Source: Corynebacterium wankanglinii
Lineage (GTDB): Bacteria > Actinomycetota > Actinomycetes > Mycobacteriales > Mycobacteriaceae
Assembly: GCA_014490595.1 (NCBI GenBank)
Contig: CP061031.1
Coordinates: forward strand, 1,860,001-1,924,000
Direction: 5' to 3'
Length of the DNA: 64,000 nucleotides
Shown: positions 29,352-40,094 of the stretch, one piece after another
How positions within the stretch are numbered: the first letter of the stretch is position 1
Layout of the letters: each line of letters starts with the position of its first letter
Made by a program: the position numbers and the translations under genes
Notes under the pieces: generated by a model
Database searches by the model: none
Seen by the model: the letters and a program-made list of their open reading frames with translations, nothing else
Told to the model about the DNA's origin: nothing

Positions 29352-30841
29352 TGCGGGTCCTTTCCAAACATGGCGCGCGCCTCGCCGGCAGTGACCACGG
29401 AGCCGGTGATGATCACGCCGGAGCCGGACTGCACACCGACCTCTGCCAGCGCCTCCTCGGCGAGTTCCACGGCGAGCGCGTAGGCGGACGGCAGGTGCTC
29501 CTCCACGTGGACGCGCTCGTCGCCGAAGACCTCGCGGGCGGTTTCCGCCAGCTCGTACGCGTCGGTGGCGCGCGGGGAGGAATTCTGGGTGATCACCACC
29601 TCCGTGAGTACCGGTTCGAGCGCCTCCATGATCCCGCGCGCGTCCTTGTCGCCGAGGATGCCGAGCACGCCGATAAGGCGGGTGAAGTCGAAGTCGCGCT
29701 CGATCGCCGCCGCCAAGGCCTGCGCGCCGTGGGGGTTGTGGGTGGCGTCGATGAACGTGGTGGGGGTCGCGCGCACGCGCTCCAACCGGCCCGGCGAAGT
29801 GGTGGCCGCGAAACCTTCCCGCACGGTGTCGGCGTCCAGTGTGCGCTCCGACGACGCGCCCAGGAACGCCTCCACCGCCGCCAGCGCGACCGAGGCGTTG
29901 TGCGCCTGGTGCGGGCCGGACAGCGGGACGAACACATCCGCGTACTCGCCGGACAGGCCTTTCAGCGTGAGCGTCTGCCCGCCCACGGCCACCTCGGAGA
30001 CGGCCACGCCGAACTCCTGGCCGAAGCGTGCCACCGGCGCACCGATCTCCACCGTGCGCTCCAGGATGACCCGCATGGCGTCCGGATCCTGCTGGCCAAT
30101 CACGGCCACGGCGTCGGCGCTGCGGATGATGCCCGCTTTCTCTCCGGCAATCTCCCCGAGCGTCTCGCCCAGGTAGTCGGTGTGGTCGAGCCCGACGGGC
30201 ATGATCGCGTCCACGTCCGCGTCGACAACGTTGGTCGCGTCCCAGCGCCCGCCCATCCCTACTTCGACCACCGCGACGTCCACCGGCGCGTCCGCGAACG
30301 CCGCGAAGGCCAGACCGACCATGACCTCGAAGTAGCTCATCGGCACGCCGGTGCGCTCGTCCACCATCTGGATGTACGGTTCGATCTCCCGGTAGATGCG
30401 CACGAAATCGGCAGGGTGGATCGGCTCGCCGTCGATGCCGATGCGCTCGGTGACCGACTGCAGGTGCGGGCTGGTCGTACGCCCCACGCGGTTGCCGAAG
30501 GAGCGCAGCAGCGACTCCACCATCCGCACCGTGGACGTCTTGCCGTTAGTGCCCGCGACGTGGATGACCTTGAAGGACTTCTGCGGCTCGCCCAGGTAAT
30601 CCATGAGCAGCTCGATGCGCTCCAGCGACGGGTCGATGTCCGTCTCCGGCCAGCGTGCAGTGAGCTCCGCCTCCACCTGCGCGAGTGCCGCGAGATCCTC
30701 CTCGCTTACCCCGCGCGGTGCGGGCTCGTCTACCGACCGCCCCTCCCCCGGCGCGCCGAGGTTGAGCGTGAGCCCGGTGTCAGTCTGTTGGATGTCGTAC
30801 TGCTCGGGCAGTTCCGGCAGCTCAAACTCCTCGTCCGCCAC
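29348..30841 (-). CDS. folC: Dihydrofolate synthase / folylpolyglutamate synthase
   Basis: 497 aa. The ATP-binding loop HVAGTNGKTSTVRMVESLL and the Mur-ligase-like GMGGRWDATNVVD and GLDHTDYLGETL motifs are clear. It adds glutamate to dihydropteroate and to folates. An N-terminal extension of about 40 residues, rich in acidic residues, precedes the domain. It lies immediately downstream of valS (no gap), which is the usual actinobacterial order. Confidence 0.95.
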   Translation of the reverse strand: MADEEFELPELPEQYDIQQTDTGLTLNLGAPGEGRSVDEPAPRGVSEEDLAALAQVEAELTARWPETDIDPSLERIELLMDYLGEPQKSFKVIHVAGTNGKTSTVRMVESLLRSFGNRVGRTTSPHLQSVTERIGIDGEPIHPADFVRIYREIEPYIQMVDERTGVPMSYFEVMVGLAFAAFADAPVDVAVVEVGMGGRWDATNVVDADVDAIMPVGLDHTDYLGETLGEIAGEKAGIIRSADAVAVIGQQDPDAMRVILERTVEIGAPVARFGQEFGVAVSEVAVGGQTLTLKGLSGEYADVFVPLSGPHQAHNASVALAAVEAFLGASSERTLDADTVREGFAATTSPGRLERVRATPTTFIDATHNPHGAQALAAAIERDFDFTRLIGVLGILGDKDARGIMEALEPVLTEVVITQNSSPRATDAYELAETAREVFGDERVHVEEHLPSAYALAVELAEEALAEVGVQSGSGVIITGSVVTAGEARAMFGKDPQ

Positions 30842-33568
30842 TTACGCCTCCGGCAGCTGGCCCAGGCGGGCGGTGACGCGTTCGAATTCTTCCTGGGCCA
30901 CCTGCTGGCGCACCTTGATCTTTTCCACGACGGCTTCCGGCGCGTTAGCCAGGAATTGCTCGTTGGACAGCTTGCCGCCCGTGGTGTCCAGCTCCTTCTG
31001 CGCCGCCGCGAGCTCCTTTTCCAGGCGCTTGCGCTCGGCGGCCACGTCGACGGTGCCGGAGGTGTCGAGTGCGACGTCGAGGTTGGTTGTGCTCAAACGC
31101 ATTTCAATGCTTGCGGACGCTGCAAAGTCCTCCCCAGGCCGTTCCACCCTGGCAATCTGGCGAACCACGTCTTCGAGACCAGCCAAGTCGGCGGAAGTGA
31201 AGTCCACGCGTGCGGGCACCTTCTGCGAGGGCTTGACCCCCTGGTCGGAGCGGAAACGGCGCAGCTCGGTGATGAGCTTGATGGCGTCTTCCACGCGGGC
31301 GCGGGCCTGCTTGTCGGTGTCGGCGCCGCCGTTGGTGTCATCCGCGGTCGGCCACGCCGCGAGCGTGACGGTCTCCTCGCCGGTGAGTGCCTTCCACAGC
31401 ACCTCGGTGACAAACGGCATGGTGGGATGCAGCAGGCGCAGCACCACGTCGAGCACGCGGCCGAGCACGACCCGGGTGGTGCGGCCCCGCTCCTGCGCTT
31501 CCGATGACGCGCCAGCGTCATCGCGCGGGATCTGGGTCTTGGCAATCTCCAGGTACCAGTCGCACAGCTCGTCCCACGCGAAGTGGTAGAGGGCCTCGTT
31601 GGCCTTGGCAAACTGGTAGTCGTCCAGGTAGGCATCCACCTTGGCGCGCACCTCCTCGGCGCGGTCGAGGATCCAGCGGTCCGCGTCCGTGAGTGCCTCG
31701 CGTGCCGGCAGCTCTCCCACGTGGGCGCCGTTCATCAGCGCGAACTTCGTGGCGTTGAACAGCTTGGTGGCAAAGTTGCGAGCCGCGGTGGCGTGGTCCT
31801 CGCCAATGGGCAGGTCCACGCCCGGGTTGGCGCCGCGGGCCAGGGCGAAGCGCAGCGCGTCCGCACCGTAGCGCTCCACCCAGTCCATCGGGTCGATGCC
31901 GTTGCCCAGGGACTTAGACATCTTGCGGCCCTTTTCGTCGCGCACCAGCCCGTGCAGGTACAGGTGCTCGAACGGGACCTGGGGCCTCTGCTCCGCTCCG
32001 GCCCCAAGGACGTCAGGAGTTTCCTGCCCGGCGAAGGTGCCGAACATCATCATGCGCGCCACCCAGAAAAACAGGATGTCGTACGCGGTGACCAGCACCG
32101 TGGTCGGGTAGAACTTCTCCAGCTCCGGCGACTTCTCCGGCCAACCCATGGTGGAAAACGGCCACAGGGCAGAGGAGAACCAGGTGTCCAGCACGTCCGG
32201 GTCCTGCTCGTAACCCGCCGGCGGCTCTTCATCCGGCCCCACACAGACCACGTCGCGCTCGCCGTTTTCGTCAGCCGGGCCGTACCAGATCGGGATGCGG
32301 TGGCCCCACCACAGCTGGCGCGAAATGGTCCAGTCGTGCATGTTGTCCACCCAGTCGAAGTAGCGCTTCTCCATGGACTCCGGGTGAATCACCGTGTCGC
32401 CGGAGCGCACCGCCTCGCCGGCCATTGTCGCCAGCTCGTCGACCTTGACAAACCACTGCAGGGACAAACGCGGCTCGATCGGCTCGCCGGAGCGCTCCGA
32501 GTGCCCCACGGAGTGCACGTACGGGCGCACTTCCTTGACAATGCGGCCTTGCTCCGCCAGCGCCTCGCGCACCGCCACGCGCGCGTCCTCGCGGCTCATC
32601 CCGTCGAACTTCGTGCCGGTGCCAGCGATGCGGCCCTTCTCGTCCATGACGATCGGCATGTCCAGGTCGTGGCGCAGGCCCATCTCGTAGTCGTTCGGGT
32701 CGTGCGCCGGGGTGATCTTCACCGCACCGGTGCCCAGCTCCATGTCCACGTAGTCGTCCGCGATGACCTGGATCTTCAAATCGTCGCGGAAGGGGTGGTC
32801 AAACTCCTGACCCACCAGGTGGGCGTAGCGCTCATCGTCCGGGTGGACGGCGATAGCGACGTCGCCAAGCATGGTCTCCACGCGCGTGGTGGCCACCACC
32901 AGGTGCGGCTCGTCGTCGGAAAGCGAGCCGTAGCGGATGGACACGAACTCGCCTTCGACGTCCTTGTACACCACCTCGATGTCGGACACGGCGGTCTCCA
33001 GCACCGGCGACCAGTTCACCAGCCGGTAGTCGCGGTAGACCAGACCGCGGTCGTAGAGCTGCTTGAAGATGGTCTGCACGGCGCGCGAGAGCCCATCATC
33101 CAGCGTGAAGCGCTCCCGCGACCAGTCCACCGAGTCGCCGATCGCACGCATCTGCGTGGTGATGGTGCCGCCGTACTGCTCCTTCCACTCCCAGACGCGG
33201 TCGATGAACTCGTCGCGCCCGTAGTCGTAGCGGTCCTTGCCCTCCTCGGCTTTGAGCTTGGCCTCCACCTTGGTCTGGGTGGCAATGCCGGCGTGGTCCA
33301 TGCCCGGCAACCACAGCACCTCGTAGCCCTGCATGCGCTTGCGGCGCACCAGCGAATCCATCAGGGTGTGGTCGAGCGCGTGGCCCATGTGCAGCTGGCC
33401 GGTCACGTTCGGCGGCGGCAGCACAATGGAATACGCGGGCTTGTCCGAGGCCGGATCCGCCGTGAAATAACCGGCGTCAACCCAACCTTCGTACAGGTCG
33501 CGTTCGTGGTCGCTGGGCTCCCACGACTTGGGCAGTTCGTTCGCGCGGTTCAGATCGTTCTCAGTCAC
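30842..33568 (-). CDS. valS: Valyl-tRNA synthetase
   Basis: 908 aa class I synthetase. The HIGH-type motif is in [17 protein letters not shown], the KMSKS motif in [14 protein letters not shown], and the C-terminal coiled-coil arm typical of ValRS covers about the last 65 residues. It charges tRNA-Val and edits threonine in the inserted domain. It heads the valS-folC-DUF4233 run. Confidence 0.97.
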   Translation of the reverse strand: MTENDLNRANELPKSWEPSDHERDLYEGWVDAGYFTADPASDKPAYSIVLPPPNVTGQLHMGHALDHTLMDSLVRRKRMQGYEVLWLPGMDHAGIATQTKVEAKLKAEEGKDRYDYGRDEFIDRVWEWKEQYGGTITTQMRAIGDSVDWSRERFTLDDGLSRAVQTIFKQLYDRGLVYRDYRLVNWSPVLETAVSDIEVVYKDVEGEFVSIRYGSLSDDEPHLVVATTRVETMLGDVAIAVHPDDERYAHLVGQEFDHPFRDDLKIQVIADDYVDMELGTGAVKITPAHDPNDYEMGLRHDLDMPIVMDEKGRIAGTGTKFDGMSREDARVAVREALAEQGRIVKEVRPYVHSVGHSERSGEPIEPRLSLQWFVKVDELATMAGEAVRSGDTVIHPESMEKRYFDWVDNMHDWTISRQLWWGHRIPIWYGPADENGERDVVCVGPDEEPPAGYEQDPDVLDTWFSSALWPFSTMGWPEKSPELEKFYPTTVLVTAYDILFFWVARMMMFGTFAGQETPDVLGAGAEQRPQVPFEHLYLHGLVRDEKGRKMSKSLGNGIDPMDWVERYGADALRFALARGANPGVDLPIGEDHATAARNFATKLFNATKFALMNGAHVGELPAREALTDADRWILDRAEEVRAKVDAYLDDYQFAKANEALYHFAWDELCDWYLEIAKTQIPRDDAGASSEAQERGRTTRVVLGRVLDVVLRLLHPTMPFVTEVLWKALTGEETVTLAAWPTADDTNGGADTDKQARARVEDAIKLITELRRFRSDQGVKPSQKVPARVDFTSADLAGLEDVVRQIARVERPGEDFAASASIEMRLSTTNLDVALDTSGTVDVAAERKRLEKELAAAQKELDTTGGKLSNEQFLANAPEAVVEKIKVRQQVAQEEFERVTARLGQLPEA

Positions 33569-33590
33569 GCGCCCTATCTTAACCAGCGGG

Positions 33591-34607
<1,017 letters not shown>

Positions 34608-34678
34608 TCAGCGCTATGCGACCGGCAACGGGCATCTGATGCACGATTGAGAGGTATTACGAGTGAAAGGGGCAGGAC

Positions 34679-35407
34679 GTGGCCGACGCGGTTTCCGGCA
34701 TACCTTCCCCCGACGCAGTTGTGCGCGCCGCGGTAGCTGCCTTTTCCAGCAAGGGTTACGCCGGCGTGACGGTGGAGACGTTGGCCAAGCGCACCGGCAT
34801 GACCAAGCGGATGATCCATTACTACTTCGGCGACAAGCGCGGTCTCTACCTGGCGGCGCTGCGGCACGCCGTAGATTGCTTAGCGCCGCCGGAAGACGTT
34901 CTCAACCGCTCCCACGCCGTGCCGGTGGAAGGCATGCGCAGGTTCGTCGATGCGCTCTACCACGCGTTCCTAGATAACCCCGAGGCCGTGCGATTGGTGC
35001 TGCGGGAGAACCTGGACCCAGCCGTAGAGGCTGAGGACGCCGCCCAGTTCACCGACGTACGCGACGTCACTCTCCACGCCGAGCGGCTGCTCCTCGCCGG
35101 CCAAGACGCCGGCGCGTTCCGCCCCGGCATCACCGCCGTGGATCTACTCACCCTGATCTCGTCGCTGTGCTTCTTCCGGGTGAGCAACGCCGCGACCGCG
35201 CAGCACCTGTCGCGGGTGGACATGGAAAGCCGCCGCAACGTCGACGGCATGCGACGGATGGTCATCGACACCGTGCTGGCGTTTTTAACCTCGAACATCT
35301 CTTACTCAGGCTACGAGTCCTACCTGGAGGCCGCGCCTGCGCCGGCGGAGGATGCGGAGCCGGACGAGTACTTCGACATCTACGGCGACGAAGGCCGGAT
35401 TGTGTAG
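34679..35407 (+). CDS. TetR-family transcriptional regulator
   Basis: 242 aa from a GTG at 34679, with GAAAGGGG upstream. The helix-turn-helix is GVTVETLAKRTGMTKRMIHYYF. The C-terminal part matches TetR ligand domains with a long acidic tail (EDAEPDEYFDIYGDEGRIV). It is divergent from mdh across 134 bp and convergent with clpX, so mdh is one possible target. No clear palindrome was found in the interval. Confidence 0.86.
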   Translation: MADAVSGIPSPDAVVRAAVAAFSSKGYAGVTVETLAKRTGMTKRMIHYYFGDKRGLYLAALRHAVDCLAPPEDVLNRSHAVPVEGMRRFVDALYHAFLDNPEAVRLVLRENLDPAVEAEDAAQFTDVRDVTLHAERLLLAGQDAGAFRPGITAVDLLTLISSLCFFRVSNAATAQHLSRVDMESRRNVDGMRRMVIDTVLAFLTSNISYSGYESYLEAAPAPAEDAEPDEYFDIYGDEGRIV

Positions 35408-35424
35408 TGGCCGAAGGAGCGCGG

Positions 35425-36705
35425 CTAAGCGGAGCGCTGCTCTTCCGCCTCGACGAACTTCGGTTCCCCCTCGCCGCGCGCCACAGCCCCGTCGACGATG
35501 ACCTCGGCAACATTCTCGCGATCCGGCAAATCGTACATGATGGGCACAAGGAGCTCTTCCATGATCGCGCGCAGACCACGCGCGCCAGTCTTGCGCTCCG
35601 CGGCCTTGTCCGCGATGACGCCGAGCGCCTCGTCAGTGACCGTGAGCTCGGCGCCATCCATGGAAAACAGGCGCTTGTACTGCTTGACCAGCGAGTTCTT
35701 CGGCTCGGTGAGCACGCGCTTCATCGACTCGCGGTCCAGGTCGTTGACGTGCGCGATGATGGGCAAACGGCCGATGAACTCCGGGATGAGGCCGAACTTG
35801 ACCAGATCGCCCGGCTGCACCTGCGCGAGCAGGTCGGCCTCGTCGCGCTGGTCTTTCGAATCGATCTCGGCGCCGAAGCCGATACCCTTCTTGCCCACGC
35901 GCTCCGCGACCACCTTGTCCAGGCCCGCGAACGCGCCCGCCACGATGAACAGGATGTTCGTGGTGTCCACCTGGATGAACTCCTGGTTCGGGTGCTTGCG
36001 CCCACCCTGCGGGGGCACGGAGGCGGTGGTGCCCTCCAAGATCTTCAGCAGCGCCTGCTGCACGCCCTCCCCTGACACATCGCGCGTGATCGACGGGTTC
36101 TCGGACTTGCGCGAGATCTTGTCCACCTCGTCGACGTAGATGATGCCGTGCTGCGCGCGGTTGACGTCGAAGTCCGCCGCCTGCAGCAGCTTCAGCAGGA
36201 TGTTCTCCACGTCCTCGCCCACGTAGCCCGCCTCGGTCAGGCTGGTGGCGTCCGCGATGGCGAACGGCACGTTGAGCATGCGTGCCAACGTCTGCGCCAG
36301 ATAGGTCTTGCCGGAGCCGGTCGGGCCCAGCAACAGGATGTTGGACTTGGCAATCTCCACATCCTCATCGCGCTTGCGGCTGGTCACGTTGGAGGATTCC
36401 GCCTTGATGCGCTTGTAGTGGTTGTACACCGCCACCGCCAGCGTTTTCTTCGCGGTGTCCTGGCCGATGACGTATTCGTCCAAAAACGCCGTGATCTCGC
36501 TCGGGCGTGGCAGCCGGTCCGGGTCGGACGCGTCGCCCTTCGCCTGCGCGCCGGCAAGCTCTTCCTCGATGATCTCGTTGCACAGCTCGATGCACTCGTC
36601 GCAGATGTAGACGCCGCCGCCGGCGATGAGCTTTCGCACCTGCTGCTGGCTCTTCCCGCAGAAAGAGCACTTGAGCAGGTTCGCGCTGTCGTGCGTGGTT
36701 GCCAT
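35425..36705 (-). CDS. clpX: ATP-dependent Clp protease ATP-binding subunit ClpX
   Basis: 426 aa. The N-terminal zinc finger ([10 protein letters not shown] ... [10 protein letters not shown]), Walker A GPTGSGKT, the pore-loop region and the ClpP-docking IGF loop ([10 protein letters not shown]) are all present. It unfolds tagged proteins and feeds them to ClpP. The clpP2-clpP1 genes follow 1.6 kb downstream on the same strand but are separated by two plus-strand genes, so transcription is independent. Confidence 0.97.
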   Translation of the reverse strand: MATTHDSANLLKCSFCGKSQQQVRKLIAGGGVYICDECIELCNEIIEEELAGAQAKGDASDPDRLPRPSEITAFLDEYVIGQDTAKKTLAVAVYNHYKRIKAESSNVTSRKRDEDVEIAKSNILLLGPTGSGKTYLAQTLARMLNVPFAIADATSLTEAGYVGEDVENILLKLLQAADFDVNRAQHGIIYVDEVDKISRKSENPSITRDVSGEGVQQALLKILEGTTASVPPQGGRKHPNQEFIQVDTTNILFIVAGAFAGLDKVVAERVGKKGIGFGAEIDSKDQRDEADLLAQVQPGDLVKFGLIPEFIGRLPIIAHVNDLDRESMKRVLTEPKNSLVKQYKRLFSMDGAELTVTDEALGVIADKAAERKTGARGLRAIMEELLVPIMYDLPDRENVAEVIVDGAVARGEGEPKFVEAEEQRSA

Positions 36706-36834
36706 ATGCGCCTATCTACTCCCGTCTTCGGTCGATCCCAACCGAGTGTAATGGTTGCGTCAAACCGTACCCCGCGCCCCGACACCGGGGGATTATCCGG
36801 GCGCTTGCGTGGGAAAACCGCCACAATGGGGCCC

Positions 36835-37596
36835 ATGACGTTTCTTCGCACCCACGAATTCGGTTCCCCCGACGGCCCGGCAGTCGTGCTGCTGAGCTCC
36901 ATCGCCACCACCCACGAGGCCTGGTCTGAGGTGATCCCGGCGCTGTCGGGCTACCGCGTGATTACCGTCGACCACCGCGGCCACAGCGGGTCCGGGGTGC
37001 CTGAGGAAGACCCGGAGGGCGTGGGCACGCTCGGGCGCGACGTGCTCGCCGCGCTGGACGAGCTCGGCGTGGACCGCTTCACCGTCGTCGGCATCTCTCT
37101 CGGCGGCGCGATCGCGCAGTGGCTCGCCGCAAACAGCAAACGCGTGGACAAGGCCGTGTTCGCCGCCACCGCGACCTTCCTCGGCGGTGAAAAGGCGTGG
37201 GCCGAAAAGACGCGCGTCGCGCTTCACGACGGCACCTCCGGCCTCACCCCCTCCCTGATGGGCAACTGGTTCACCGACGCCTTCCGCGAGAACCACCCCG
37301 AGGTGGTCGAGCGCGTTGCGGCGATGATCGACTCCGTGGACGACCAGGGGTACGCCCAAAACGGCCGCGCGCTGGCCACCTGGGACTTCGCAGACGAACT
37401 GGGCGCAATCACCTGCCCGGTGCTCACCATCGCCGGCGTCTCCGATCCGACGTGCCCGCCGGAGAAACTCGAGGAAATCGCCGCCGGGGTCTCCGGCCCG
37501 TCGCACAGCGTGGTGATCGACCCCGCGGCCCACCAAGTGGCGATTGAGCACCCGGAGGCGTTTGTTTCCGCACTGACGCAGTTCCTCGCCGAGTAA
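36835..37596 (+). CDS. Alpha/beta hydrolase (3-oxoadipate enol-lactonase-like)
   Basis: 253 aa from the ATG at 36835. The nucleophile elbow GISLGG, the oxyanion region near LLSSIATTHEAW, an acid in AGVSDPTCP and the histidine in DPAAHQVAIEHP form a full catalytic set. Overall it resembles the PcaD enol-lactonase group. No other beta-ketoadipate genes are nearby, so the substrate is open. It is divergent from clpX. Confidence 0.85.
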   Translation: MTFLRTHEFGSPDGPAVVLLSSIATTHEAWSEVIPALSGYRVITVDHRGHSGSGVPEEDPEGVGTLGRDVLAALDELGVDRFTVVGISLGGAIAQWLAANSKRVDKAVFAATATFLGGEKAWAEKTRVALHDGTSGLTPSLMGNWFTDAFRENHPEVVERVAAMIDSVDDQGYAQNGRALATWDFADELGAITCPVLTIAGVSDPTCPPEKLEEIAAGVSGPSHSVVIDPAAHQVAIEHPEAFVSALTQFLAE

Positions 37597-37643
37597 TCCG
37601 CTAGCCTGGACACGTTAAAGCGCACCCTGAAAGGACCCGACAC

Positions 37644-38291
37644 GTGAACCGCAGCCGCACATTTTCCGCCGTCGCCGCAGCCGCCCTCGCCGCGTCGTTG
37701 CTGACCGGTTGCTCGGACTCCAGCGCGGACGAGGTGCGCCTGGCGGAGCCGGTGCTCGACTTCCCGCAGACAAGCACCACCGCCACCCCGACGCCGACCA
37801 CCACCGAGACCGAGCCAGACGAAGAGGAAACGTCGACCTCGAGCACCACCTCCTCCTCGTCCGAGAGGTCTTCGTCCACTTCCACCAAGACGTCGACGTC
37901 TACCCGCACCTCCACCAGCTCCAGCAAGCGCCGCTCCAGCAGCTCGGGCAACTCCAACTCGGGCGACGTCGCGCGCGAGCCGGCCCCTGCCCCAGCGCCG
38001 GTGCGCGAAACGATCGTGGACAACCGCCCCGGCGCCACGTGCGCCTGGCCGACCCAAGGCGCGGCCTCCGGCAACCAGGAGTACAGCACGTTCTGCGACC
38101 GCGAGTGGGCCCGCACCGTAACGGATGACGGCCAGGACTACTACTGGGCGGCCAAGGACGGCGGCTGGGTGTCCGTGGACCCGAAGGGCACCGGGGACAA
38201 CGGCGCGTGCTGGGCACGCGAAGACTTCGAATCCGCTCCGGAGGCCATCCGCAACGCGGTGACGTTCTGCGAGAATCCGGCGGCGGAGTAG
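37644..38291 (+). CDS. Secreted lipoprotein with a Ser/Thr-rich linker
   Basis: 215 aa from a GTG at 37644, with AAAGGA upstream. The lipobox LLTGC puts the lipid-modified cysteine at about residue 23. A Ser/Thr/Glu-rich stretch of about 65 residues follows, then a compact C-terminal domain of about 90 residues with four cysteines and several Trp (CAWPTQG, YYWAAKDGGW, GACWARED). The linker could be O-glycosylated. I do not recognise the C-terminal domain. It is probably cotranscribed with the upstream hydrolase, 47 bp away. Confidence 0.78.
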   Translation: MNRSRTFSAVAAAALAASLLTGCSDSSADEVRLAEPVLDFPQTSTTATPTPTTTETEPDEEETSTSSTTSSSSERSSSTSTKTSTSTRTSTSSSKRRSSSSGNSNSGDVAREPAPAPAPVRETIVDNRPGATCAWPTQGAASGNQEYSTFCDREWARTVTDDGQDYYWAAKDGGWVSVDPKGTGDNGACWAREDFESAPEAIRNAVTFCENPAAE

Positions 38292-38315
38292 CCGAAGGTA
38301 AACGTCGATAAGCAA

Positions 38316-38344
38316 AACGCGCCCGGGAGGAACCCGGGCGCGTT
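38316..38344. terminator. Bidirectional terminator between the lipoprotein gene and clpP2
   Basis: A perfect 12-bp stem (AACGCGCCCGGG / CCCGGGCGCGTT) with a 5-nt loop, between two converging genes. Confidence 0.9.
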
Positions 38345-38355
38345 GTCGTTTGCTC

Positions 38356-38976
38356 TTAGCCGTTGAGCTTGCGGTAATCGAAGACCTGGTCGATGATCCC
38401 GTAATCCACAGCCTCGGAGGCGGTGAGGATCTTGTCGCGGTCCGTGTCAATGCGGACCTGATCGGCGGTGCGGCCCGTGTGATGCGCAAGCGTCTCCTCC
38501 ATCAGGCGGCGCATGCGCTCGATCTCGGCGGCCTGGATTTCCAGGTCCGACACCTGCCCCTGGGTGCCCTGGGTCGCCGGCTGGTGGATCAGCACGCGGG
38601 AGTTCGGCAGCGCTGCGCGCTTGCCCGGCGCTCCCGCGGCGAGGATCACTGCGGCTGCGGAGGCCGCCTGGCCCAGGCACACGGTCTGCACGTCCGGTCG
38701 GACGTACTGCATCGTGTCGTAAATAGCCATCAGCGCGGTGAAGGAACCGCCCGGGGAGTTGATGTACATGGTGATGTCGCGGTCCGGGTCCTGGGACTCC
38801 AGCACCAAAAGCTGCGCCATGATGTCGTTCGCCGACGTGTCGTCCACCTGGGTGCCCAGGAATACAATGCGCTCCTCAAAGAGCTTGCCGTACGGGTCGA
38901 TCTGCTTCGTGCCGAAGCTGGTTTCCTCCAGGAACTGCGGCAGCACGTAGCGGGAGTTGGGCATTTGGAAAGTCAT
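38356..38976 (-). CDS. clpP2: ATP-dependent Clp protease proteolytic subunit ClpP2
   Basis: 206 aa. The catalytic serine is in [14 protein letters not shown], the histidine in [10 protein letters not shown] and the aspartate further on (TDRDKILTA). Actinobacteria carry two ClpP paralogues that form a mixed double ring; this one is second in the operon, 30 bp after clpP1. It degrades proteins delivered by ClpX or ClpC. Confidence 0.95.
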   Translation of the reverse strand: MTFQMPNSRYVLPQFLEETSFGTKQIDPYGKLFEERIVFLGTQVDDTSANDIMAQLLVLESQDPDRDITMYINSPGGSFTALMAIYDTMQYVRPDVQTVCLGQAASAAAVILAAGAPGKRAALPNSRVLIHQPATQGTQGQVSDLEIQAAEIERMRRLMEETLAHHTGRTADQVRIDTDRDKILTASEAVDYGIIDQVFDYRKLNG

Positions 38977-39006
38977 GGTGGGTATCTCCTTTAATCCTCG
39001 TGTGCC

Positions 39007-39603
39007 TTAGTTCTCGCCAATGGAGTGCTCGCCCGCCTGGGCGGCGTTCTCGATGACGTGGTCCACGATGCCGTACTCCTTCGCCTCCATCGCGGTAAAC
39101 CAGCGGTCGCGGTCCGAGTCCTTGGTGATCTGCTCGAAAGACTGCCCGGTGTGCTCAGCGATGAGCTCAGCCATCTCGCGCTTGGTGGAAGCGAACTGCT
39201 CCGCCTGAATCGCAATGTCGGCGGCGGTGCCGCCCACGCCAGCGGACGGCTGGTGCATCATAATGCGCGCGTGCGGAAGGGCATAACGCTTGCCCTTCGT
39301 GCCGCCCGAGAGCAGGAACTGGCCCATGGACGCGGCCAGGCCCATGCCGTAGGTGGCGATGTCGCACGGGGAGTACTTCATCGTGTCGTAAATCGCCATA
39401 CCAGCGGTCACGGAACCGCCGGGCGAGTTGATGTACAGGTTGATATCGCGCGTCGGATCCTCCGCCGACAGCAGCAGAATCTGGGCGCAGAGCTTGTTCG
39501 CAATCTCGTCGTCCACCTGCTGGCCCAGGAAGATAATGCGCTCCCGGAGGAGACGCTCATAAACGGAGTCTCCCAGGTTCATGCCTTGGGTCGGGGAAGT
39601 CAT
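39007..39603 (-). CDS. clpP1: ATP-dependent Clp protease proteolytic subunit ClpP1
   Basis: 198 aa. The catalytic serine is in [14 protein letters not shown], the histidine in [11 protein letters not shown] and the aspartate in [10 protein letters not shown]. It is the first gene of the clpP1-clpP2 operon. A promoter and a candidate ClgR site lie upstream (39638-39692). The mixed ClpP1P2 protease is essential in related genera. Confidence 0.96.
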   Translation of the reverse strand: MTSPTQGMNLGDSVYERLLRERIIFLGQQVDDEIANKLCAQILLLSAEDPTRDINLYINSPGGSVTAGMAIYDTMKYSPCDIATYGMGLAASMGQFLLSGGTKGKRYALPHARIMMHQPSAGVGGTAADIAIQAEQFASTKREMAELIAEHTGQSFEQITKDSDRDRWFTAMEAKEYGIVDHVIENAAQAGEHSIGEN

Positions 39604-39637
39604 AACAGACGCTCCTTTGCTAGTTCATCCAGTAACG

Positions 39638-39665
39638 CCCCTACCCTACTCGCGAGGTTGGTCAA
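39638..39665 (-). promoter_or_regulatory. Putative clpP1 promoter
   Basis: TTGACC (39665-39660), a 16-bp spacer and TAGGGG (39643-39638) on the minus strand, placing the start near 39631, with a 28-nt leader before the ATG at 39603. Confidence 0.5.
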
Positions 39666-39675
39666 CTCCGAGCCT

Positions 39676-39692
39676 GTTCGCTACCGGCGTAC
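39676..39692. promoter_or_regulatory. Candidate ClgR activator site upstream of clpP1
   Basis: CGCTACCGGCG (39679-39689) with its flanks fits the ClgR motif as I remember it from C. glutamicum (CGCYNANRGCG core) with one mismatch. It is centred about 53 bp upstream of the predicted start, a position suited to an activator, and ClgR activates clpP1P2 in C. glutamicum. The motif is recalled, not searched. Confidence 0.5.
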
Positions 39693-39734
39693 GGGTGGAG
39701 TTTGCAGCGGCGGGTGGGCGCCGCCGGCCGGGGA

Positions 39735-39816
39735 CGGCTCTGACAGATTCCGCCGGGTCATTTTCGCGACCTGGGCGTTTAGGGCCCGCCTAAGGGATTC
39801 CTGCGGAAAGTGTCAA
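39735..39816. repeat. 82-bp direct repeat, copy 1
   Basis: Identical over 82 bp to 39942-40023. Its ends are imperfectly inverted (TGACAGATTCCGC against GCGGAAAGTGTCA), and two smaller stems lie inside (GGTC/GACC and TTAGG/CCTAA), so each copy can fold as one structured element. Confidence 0.95.
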
Positions 39817-39941
39817 AAGGTTGGGGCGGTGGTTTCCGCCGACCTGCACTAAGTGAATTATTCAGGCGTCCAGTTGAAAGTTTGTTCACAGAGAGTGCCC
39901 GACCGGGTGAACAGATTTACATTTGGGGCACTAGAACGCCG

Positions 39942-40023
39942 CGGCTCTGACAGATTCCGCCGGGTCATTTTCGCGACCTGGGCGTTTAGGGCCCGCCTAA
40001 GGGATTCCTGCGGAAAGTGTCAA
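39942..40023. repeat. 82-bp direct repeat, copy 2
   Basis: Exact copy of 39735-39816, offset by 207 bp. The 125 bp between the copies carry a loose GTTCAC / GTGAAC inverted pair and no gene. Confidence 0.95.
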
Positions 40024-40048
40024 CGCCCGCGCCCAGAAAGGCCAAAAC

Positions 40049-40074
40049 GGCCGGGGCGAATGTACGCCCCGGCC
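40049..40074 (-). terminator. Terminator after tig
   Basis: A perfect 10-bp stem (GGCCGGGGCG / CGCCCCGGCC) with a 6-nt loop, followed on the minus strand by GTTTT. Confidence 0.85.
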
Positions 40075-40094
40075 TCTAGCACGCGCGAGAAGGC

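Larger units (their letters stand above)
39604..40094. other. Gene-free region between clpP1 and tig
   Basis: 491 bp without a convincing gene. It holds the clpP1 promoter (39638-39665), a candidate ClgR site (39676-39692), two exact copies of an 82-bp structured repeat and the tig terminator (40049-40074). Short frames through the repeats exist but lack start signals and conservation. Confidence 0.8.

Noticed and set aside
36805..36834. A standard promoter (TTGCGT and CACAAT) before the alpha/beta hydrolase
   Set aside because: The spacing between the two hexamers is only 11 bp, too short for a usual sigma-A promoter.
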